Below are positions 15,222 through 18,571 of a stretch of 18,571 bases of DNA, piece by piece. How positions within the stretch are numbered: position 1 is the first letter of the stretch; the number at the start of each line of letters is the position of its first letter. Origin of the DNA: JASFWK01 sp050049355 (lineage in GTDB: Bacteria > Chloroflexota > Anaerolineae > B4-G1 > DUEL01); assembly GCA_050049355.1 (NCBI GenBank), contig JASFWK010000035.1, forward strand, positions 1 to 18,571. The letters run 5' to 3'. Under the pieces are notes generated by a model. It saw nothing but the letters and a program-made list of their open reading frames with translations. It was not told where the DNA came from and did no database searches. The translations under genes and the position numbers were made by a program.

Positions 15222-16409
15222 TCACTCACCTGTCTGAATATACCGGACCGCGCGATTCAATTGAATGTCTTCCATCTCATCGGTACTGGCAAGCAGTATG
15301 TCTGGCCTCAGACCGTCGGGACCGATACGTTGGTCATCCGGCAGGTGCCAGACCGCAGTGGTCACGTGAAGGGAAGAGCCATCGGAAAGCGTGTAGATCA
15401 ACTGGATCGACCCCTTGCCGAAGGTCGAATCCCCGATAAGTACCCCCCGTCCGCGAGTCTGAATCGCCCCAGCAACGATCTCAGCCGCGCTGGCCGTGGA
15501 ACCGTTCACCAGGACAACGAGCGGGAGATCAGACGCCACGCCATCGGGATGCGCACTGAAGGTCGTCCTCTCCCCACCGCTGCGAGTCTCATATAGAACC
15601 ACCCCACCATCCAGGAAGAGATCGGCCACGTCGGACGCTGGCGAGATCAACCCTCCACCGTTGTCCCGCAGATCAAGCACCAGCCAGGCCGCCCCTCTCT
15701 CTTTCAGGCCCTCCACTGCCTCCCTGGCCTCGTCGGGCGTTCTTGTGGTGAAGCTGGTAATGTGGATGTAGCCAATGGAAGGGTGTCGATCGAGTATGCG
15801 ATAGGTGACACTGGGAATACTGATCTCCGCCCGCAAGACAGCCAGCCCGAACGGCAGGGTAGGGGGCCGGGAGAGAGTCAACTCCACCGTGGAGCCCACC
15901 TCGCCGCGCAGCCGGACTCGGATGTCATCTAGGGTAGCTGTACGCACCGAATAGCCGTTGACCTCCAGCAGAATATCCCCATCCCTTGCACCAGCCTCCT
16001 CGGCAGGGGAATCCGGATAGGGCGAGAGGATCACATCTCCGTCACCATCTCGCCACAAGTTCACACCGATCCCGCCATAACTCCCTGCCAGGCGGCCCCG
16101 CTCCACCTCGCTGGGCTCAGGTTCGAGAAAGATGGTATAGGGATCGGTGAGCAGTTCCAGTGCTCCGCGAATCGCCCCGTAGGTGCGGCTGCGAGCGGAG
16201 GGAAGATCGCCATAGTAATGAGTCTCCAGCAGATCCCAGGCCTCCCAGAAGACCCCGAGTGGACGGTCGTAGGCCCTCGCCCGGTGCAAGCCCACCATGC
16301 GCTGGGCAGCAAAACCACTCGCGAAGAAGAGCAAGAAGAAGACGGATAGGAGAAGGGTGGCATATAGAGCTCCTCCTCGCTTCCTGGGACTGACACGATC
16401 ACTGAACAT
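15222..16409 (-). CDS. S41 C-terminal processing peptidase, membrane-anchored, first copy
   Basis: 395 residues from the ATG. A TTG five codons earlier has the better ribosome site (GGAGG 9 nt upstream) and may be the true start; the open frame continues to 16754 but that extension precedes the predicted promoter. Anchor helix ~14-34 (ALYATLLLSVFFLLFF), then a cap, PDZ domain (~107-180) and protease core, with dyad S307 (GSTASAAE) and K332 (FGKGS), again 25 apart. It lacks the Pro-rich linker of its neighbour. The shared FW-E-WD--, YYG-LP and TYGAIRG motifs show the two arose by tandem duplication. First gene of the operon. Confidence 0.95.
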   Translation of the reverse strand: MFSDRVSPRKRGGALYATLLLSVFFLLFFASGFAAQRMVGLHRARAYDRPLGVFWEAWDLLETHYYGDLPSARSRTYGAIRGALELLTDPYTIFLEPEPSEVERGRLAGSYGGIGVNLWRDGDGDVILSPYPDSPAEEAGARDGDILLEVNGYSVRTATLDDIRVRLRGEVGSTVELTLSRPPTLPFGLAVLRAEISIPSVTYRILDRHPSIGYIHITSFTTRTPDEAREAVEGLKERGAAWLVLDLRDNGGGLISPASDVADLFLDGGVVLYETRSGGERTTFSAHPDGVASDLPLVVLVNGSTASAAEIVAGAIQTRGRGVLIGDSTFGKGSIQLIYTLSDGSSLHVTTAVWHLPDDQRIGPDGLRPDILLASTDEMEDIQLNRAVRYIQTGE

Positions 16410-16483
16410 AGCTAGGCTGCGCAATCCTGTTTGCCTCCACCGGCCAAATGACCCGCGGCTTGGCATGTCCGCGCGCGGGCAGT

Positions 16484-16512
16484 ATTGTAACACGGGACGA
16501 TGGATTTGAGAA
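16484..16512 (-). promoter_or_regulatory. Predicted promoter of the S41-S41-smpB operon
   Basis: On the minus strand TTCTCA (16507-16512) and TACAAT (16484-16489) are 17 bp apart; start near 16477, leader about 55-70 nt. The -35 matches consensus at 4 of 6 positions, so confidence is moderate. Confidence 0.45.
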
Positions 16513-16717
16513 GCAGTGGGGACTTGGAGGAGACTACTGGTGGGGTGCGGCTTTCGGAGCATCTGCTGATGATCCCCCCAAAGTCTGTCTCTGGAATACG
16601 ATTCCCGACAGAAGTGCGCTTCAACAACTATGCCCAAGACAGAACTGCCCTCTGAGAAGGGCGCCGTACGACAGCGCGCTGCACGACAGGGGGTACCGGC
16701 CGCCAGGGCAGGCTGAT

Positions 16718-16736
16718 CCCACCCAAACGGGGTGGG
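16718..16736. repeat. Inverted repeat CCCACCC-N5-GGGTGGG
   Basis: Perfect 7-bp arms with loop AAACG. No T tract follows on either strand, so it is not a standard intrinsic terminator. It is not near a gene end. Confidence 0.5.
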
Positions 16737-16784
16737 GCGGGTCCTAACTGACAATCACTACACCGCACGGGTGCATGGGAGCAT

Positions 16785-16798
16785 AGAACATGCGTTCT
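16785..16798. promoter_or_regulatory. LexA/DinR-box-like palindrome
   Basis: AGAAC-ATGC-GTTCT matches the GAAC-N4-GTTC SOS box of Gram-positive-type LexA, including the RNRY centre. It is ~146 bp upstream of the recombinase -35 and overlaps no promoter I can see, so it could be chance. Confidence 0.25.
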
Positions 16799-16943
16799 CT
16801 TCCGTCCTCCAGGGTGGGCAGAGAGAGTTCAGACGAGCCCAGAATCCCACGAAAGGCCACAGCTTGGCCCTGGCCTGCTGTGCTGTAGGGTCGCCGATTG
16901 CACTATCACCATCAGCCATCCTCTGCGGGCGCACATCTGACGC

Positions 16944-16972
16944 TTGACAAAGGGATAGGAGTGTACTATACT
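16944..16972 (+). promoter_or_regulatory. Strong predicted promoter of the tyrosine recombinase
   Basis: TTGACA (16944-16949), 17-bp spacer, TATACT (16967-16972). Start near 16979, giving a leader of about 134 nt. The spacer carries a 10-bp sequence that is repeated at +1. Confidence 0.75.
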
Positions 16973-16989
16973 ATGGTTCGGATAGGAGT
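16953..16989 (+). repeat. Direct repeat GGATAGGAGT, two copies
   Basis: Exact 10-bp copies at 16953-16962 (promoter spacer) and 16980-16989 (at +1), offset by 27 bp. The second copy is also part of the dif-like near-palindrome. Confidence 0.6.
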
Positions 16990-17002
16990 TATTATCCGAA
17001 GC
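16975..17002 (+). promoter_or_regulatory. dif-like 11-6-11 near-palindrome at the recombinase start site
   Basis: TTCGGATA and TATCCGAA are perfect 8-bp inverted arms with an 8-bp centre. Read as a Xer site, it is GGTTCGGATAG, a 6-bp centre GAGTTA, and TTATCCGAAGC. Against E. coli dif the left arm matches 8 of 11 and the right arm 6 of 11, including the central ATA/TTAT. It may be a recombination site, an operator for self-control, or an RNA hairpin at the 5' end. Confidence 0.4.
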
Positions 17003-17026
17003 ATACGCCAAAATGGCCAAGAGGAA

Positions 17027-17082
17027 CCTACCTTGACGCCCGAGAAGGGCCCCTACCCCAGACGAGGTGTGGCCAAGGTAGG
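17027..17082 (+). promoter_or_regulatory. Structured leader of the recombinase mRNA
   Basis: CCTACCTTG (17027-17035) pairs perfectly with CAAGGTAGG (17074-17082), enclosing a smaller GCCC-GAGAA-GGGC hairpin (17038-17050). The stem ends about 20 nt before the AAGGAG ribosome site and does not mask it directly. Confidence 0.35.
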
Positions 17083-17112
17083 AGTGGAGACAGCGAGAGA
17101 AGGAGACAGTGT

Positions 17113-18123
17113 ATGCCACCAGCAAGGACAGCAGCGAGCGGAGCGACGGGGATGACCGTCCGAGAGGCGCTGGAACGGTATCTCGCCGCAGTCGATCGCA
17201 GCCGAAGCCCCCTAACCCACAAGGCCTACAGCCAGGCGGCACGCCGCTTCTCGGAGATGCTGCGAGAGCGCAATGTACCCCCCTCCTCAACGCCCGCCTC
17301 AGAGACTTGCGTGGAATGGATCGCCTGGTTCATCGAATCCCTCCGCTCCTACGCCGTGGCCACGGAGCAGCTCTACCTGACCGCCCTGGCGGGCTTCTAT
17401 GAGTACGTCGCTGCGGAGAAACTGGCCGAGGTCAGCCTGCCAGCCCTCAAGCAGCTGCGGCGGCGCCGGGCGCGCCGGGAGGCGACCCGTCTGCCGCCGT
17501 TTCCCCGCGACGAGATCGAGCAGGTGCTGGACACCGTTCGACAAGCGCCACGCATCGACACAGACGATTTGCAGGGCAAATTGCGTCACTTGCGCGACCG
17601 GGCCCTGATCTTCACCTTGGCCGACACCGGGCTGCGGGTCTCGGAGGCCTGCAGCCTCACCCGGGGCCATATGGATTGGAACGAGGCACGGGCGATCGTG
17701 CTGGGCAAGGGTGGCCGCGAGGCGGTGGTGCGCTTCTCTGCGGAGAGCCTGCGGTACGTTCGATCGTACCTGGACGCCAGAGCGGAGCAGGATGGCGCCC
17801 AGGGCCGGCCCCTGGGCAGCCTGCCCATATTTGCGCGTCACGACCGAGGGGCCGGCGACAAGATCCTGCCCATATCCTCCCGTACGGCGGAGAAGATCGT
17901 GGAGGACTGGGTCGCGACCGCCCTAGGCGAAAAGGCGCGGGGTATGATCACCCCACATACTTTCCGTCACTATTTCGTCACCGTGGTGCTGCGCGCAAGC
18001 GGAGGCGACATTCGCCTGGCCCAGGAACTGGCGCGACACAAGACCATCGCCACCACTCAGCGGTACACCCACCTCAGCGACGACGAGCTCGACCGCGGCT
18101 ATCACGACATCTTCAACGACTGA
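17113..18123 (+). CDS. Xer-type tyrosine site-specific recombinase
   Basis: 336 residues. ATG start with AAGGAG 7 nt upstream. An N-terminal SAM-like core-binding domain (~14-105) is followed by a basic linker rich in Arg (115-123) and the catalytic domain (~128-325). All catalytic residues are present: R175 (TGLRVSEA), K199 (LGKGGRE), H282 and R285 (PHTFRHYF), H309 (ARHKTI, usually GH) and nucleophile Y318 (TTQRYTHL). It cuts and rejoins DNA through a phosphotyrosine. It is slightly longer than XerC/XerD (~300) because of an extra segment around 220-250. No partner recombinase, tRNA end or other mobile-element gene is nearby, so a housekeeping single-recombinase Xer role is at least as likely as an integrase. 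Confidence 0.93.
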   Translation: MPPARTAASGATGMTVREALERYLAAVDRSRSPLTHKAYSQAARRFSEMLRERNVPPSSTPASETCVEWIAWFIESLRSYAVATEQLYLTALAGFYEYVAAEKLAEVSLPALKQLRRRRARREATRLPPFPRDEIEQVLDTVRQAPRIDTDDLQGKLRHLRDRALIFTLADTGLRVSEACSLTRGHMDWNEARAIVLGKGGREAVVRFSAESLRYVRSYLDARAEQDGAQGRPLGSLPIFARHDRGAGDKILPISSRTAEKIVEDWVATALGEKARGMITPHTFRHYFVTVVLRASGGDIRLAQELARHKTIATTQRYTHLSDDELDRGYHDIFND

Positions 18124-18158
18124 CGATCGCTCAGAACAGTCAGGAGCCCCCTCCCCCT

Positions 18159-18176
18159 GCGTGGCCGACCCCACGC
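18159..18176 (+). other. Hairpin after the recombinase, possible weak terminator
   Basis: GCGTGG and CCACGC form a 6-bp stem with loop CCGACC, 36 nt after the recombinase stop. No T tract follows, so intrinsic termination is doubtful. Confidence 0.25.
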
Positions 18177-18294
18177 TCGATACCACATCCCTCGTTGGAT
18201 TAGCCAACAGAGCCCTGTGTTGCAGGGTGCAAGCTTCGCATAGGCTGAAAGGGACGTCCGGGGTGATGGCCGCAAGAACACCGGTCTATGTGCG

Positions 18295-18310
18295 TGATGA
18301 CTACGCGAAG
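18295..18310 (+). repeat. 16-bp repeat, copy 2
   Basis: Exact match, in inverted orientation, to the sequence at 12559-12574. It lies in the 305-bp gap between the recombinase and the carboxylase gene; that gap otherwise holds a hairpin and the carboxylase promoter. Confidence 0.4.
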
Positions 18311-18367
18311 CCTCGTGTGGCTCGGTAACCTCTGAGAACCGTGTGACGCCGTCAGATTCGATAGAGA

Positions 18368-18396
18368 TTGACAAATCCTCCTTCCTGCCGTATATT
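18368..18396 (+). promoter_or_regulatory. Strong predicted promoter of the carboxylase gene
   Basis: TTGACA (18368-18373), 17-bp spacer, TATATT (18391-18396). Predicted start near 18403, leader about 26 nt. Confidence 0.75.
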
Positions 18397-18398
18397 CC

Positions 18399-18419
18399 CG
18401 TAGACGCTACCAGTCTACG
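18399..18419 (+). promoter_or_regulatory. Inverted repeat over +1, ending at the carboxylase ribosome site
   Basis: CGTAGAC and GTCTACG, perfect 7-bp arms, 7-nt centre. The right arm runs directly into GGAGG, so it can act as a DNA operator over the start site or as an RNA hairpin next to the ribosome site. Confidence 0.5.
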
Positions 18420-18428
18420 GAGGCAGAT

Positions 18429-18571
18429 ATGAGCATAGAGGACAGAATCGAGCAGCTGCAGGAGATGCGTGAGAAGGCTCGCCTGGGCGGAGGGCAGAAG
18501 CGCATTGACCGCCAGCACGCCAAGGGCAAGATGACCGCCCGCGAGCGGGCAGAGAAGCTGCTCGACCCCGG
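18429..18571 (+). CDS. Acyl-CoA carboxylase carboxyltransferase (beta) subunit, N-terminal fragment
   Basis: Only the first 47 codons are inside the window. The ATG has GGAGG 5 nt upstream. The fragment has the standard opening of propionyl-/methylmalonyl-CoA carboxylase carboxyltransferases: an amphipathic helix, EKARLGGGQKRIDRQHAKGK and TARERAEKLLDP. Such subunits move carboxyl groups between biotin and an acyl-CoA, or form part of methylmalonyl-CoA decarboxylase; the acyl-CoA and partner subunits cannot be told from this piece. Cytoplasmic. Own promoter with an operator-like palindrome. Confidence 0.88.
   Translation, partial: MSIEDRIEQLQEMREKARLGGGQKRIDRQHAKGKMTARERAEKLLDP

Larger units (their letters stand above)
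16513..16943. other. 431-bp stretch without a supported gene between two promoters
   Basis: Lies between the leftward S41 promoter and the rightward recombinase promoter. The open frames crossing it lack ribosome sites and family features. Contents I can point to: a 7-bp-stem inverted repeat at 16718-16736 and a GAAC-N4-GTTC palindrome at 16785-16798. A small RNA cannot be excluded. No tRNA or tmRNA signature seen. Confidence 0.5.

Noticed and set aside
16718..16736. Strong inverted repeat as a rho-independent terminator
   Set aside because: No T tract on either strand and no gene ends near it.
16975..17002. Attachment site of an integrated element
   Set aside because: No second copy in the window, no tRNA gene and no phage or plasmid genes; a dif-like site or operator fits better.

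Overview
The window looks like a chromosomal piece of a GC-rich bacterium, most likely a member of the Chloroflexota (Anaerolineae-like). This rests on gene flavour: a soluble receiver-PAS-PAS-GAF-GAF-GAF histidine kinase, a large polytopic membrane protein of the PTPS-related/GT-C-like type, a URO-D-like protein, SmpB next to two membrane-anchored S41 peptidases, and a Xer-type recombinase. No phylogenetic marker was compared, so the assignment is inference. There is no tRNA, rRNA, CRISPR array or insertion sequence that I can support. Seven promoter-like sites have a -35/-10 pair with exactly 17 bp between them, and together they account for nearly every transcription unit.

Left part (1-7560, minus strand): a divergent promoter region at about 7410-7560 drives, leftwards, two overlapping ABC exporter half-transporters. 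They form an asymmetric heterodimer with one degenerate ATP site. Further left lies a 1136-residue cytoplasmic hybrid sensor histidine kinase whose N-terminal receiver domain has lost its phospho-acceptor Asp. The kinase has its own promoter and a long leader that holds a possible 80-codon ORF overlapping its start.

Middle (7560-11657, plus strand): rightwards from the same divergent region runs a three-gene unit. It encodes the 905-residue membrane protein (apparently leaderless), a URO-D-like protein and a 132-residue protein made of two copies of one module. It converges on a double-S1-domain RNA-binding protein on the minus strand (11695-12396), which has a perfect-consensus promoter.

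Right-middle (12641-16409, minus strand): a tight operon of two paralogous S41 C-terminal processing peptidases, SmpB and an unrecognised 272-residue protein. The last two junctions are 4-nt ATGA overlaps. Tail-specific peptidases are known to remove SsrA-tagged proteins outside the cytoplasm, so the physical coupling to smpB is functionally suggestive.

Right end (16410-18571): a long gene-poor stretch leads into a Xer-type tyrosine recombinase with all catalytic residues. A near-palindrome with 11-6-11 dif-like geometry lies directly at its predicted transcription start. The window ends inside the first 47 codons of an acyl-CoA carboxylase carboxyltransferase subunit with its own promoter. 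At three promoters (S1 protein, recombinase, carboxylase) a perfect inverted repeat sits on the predicted +1.
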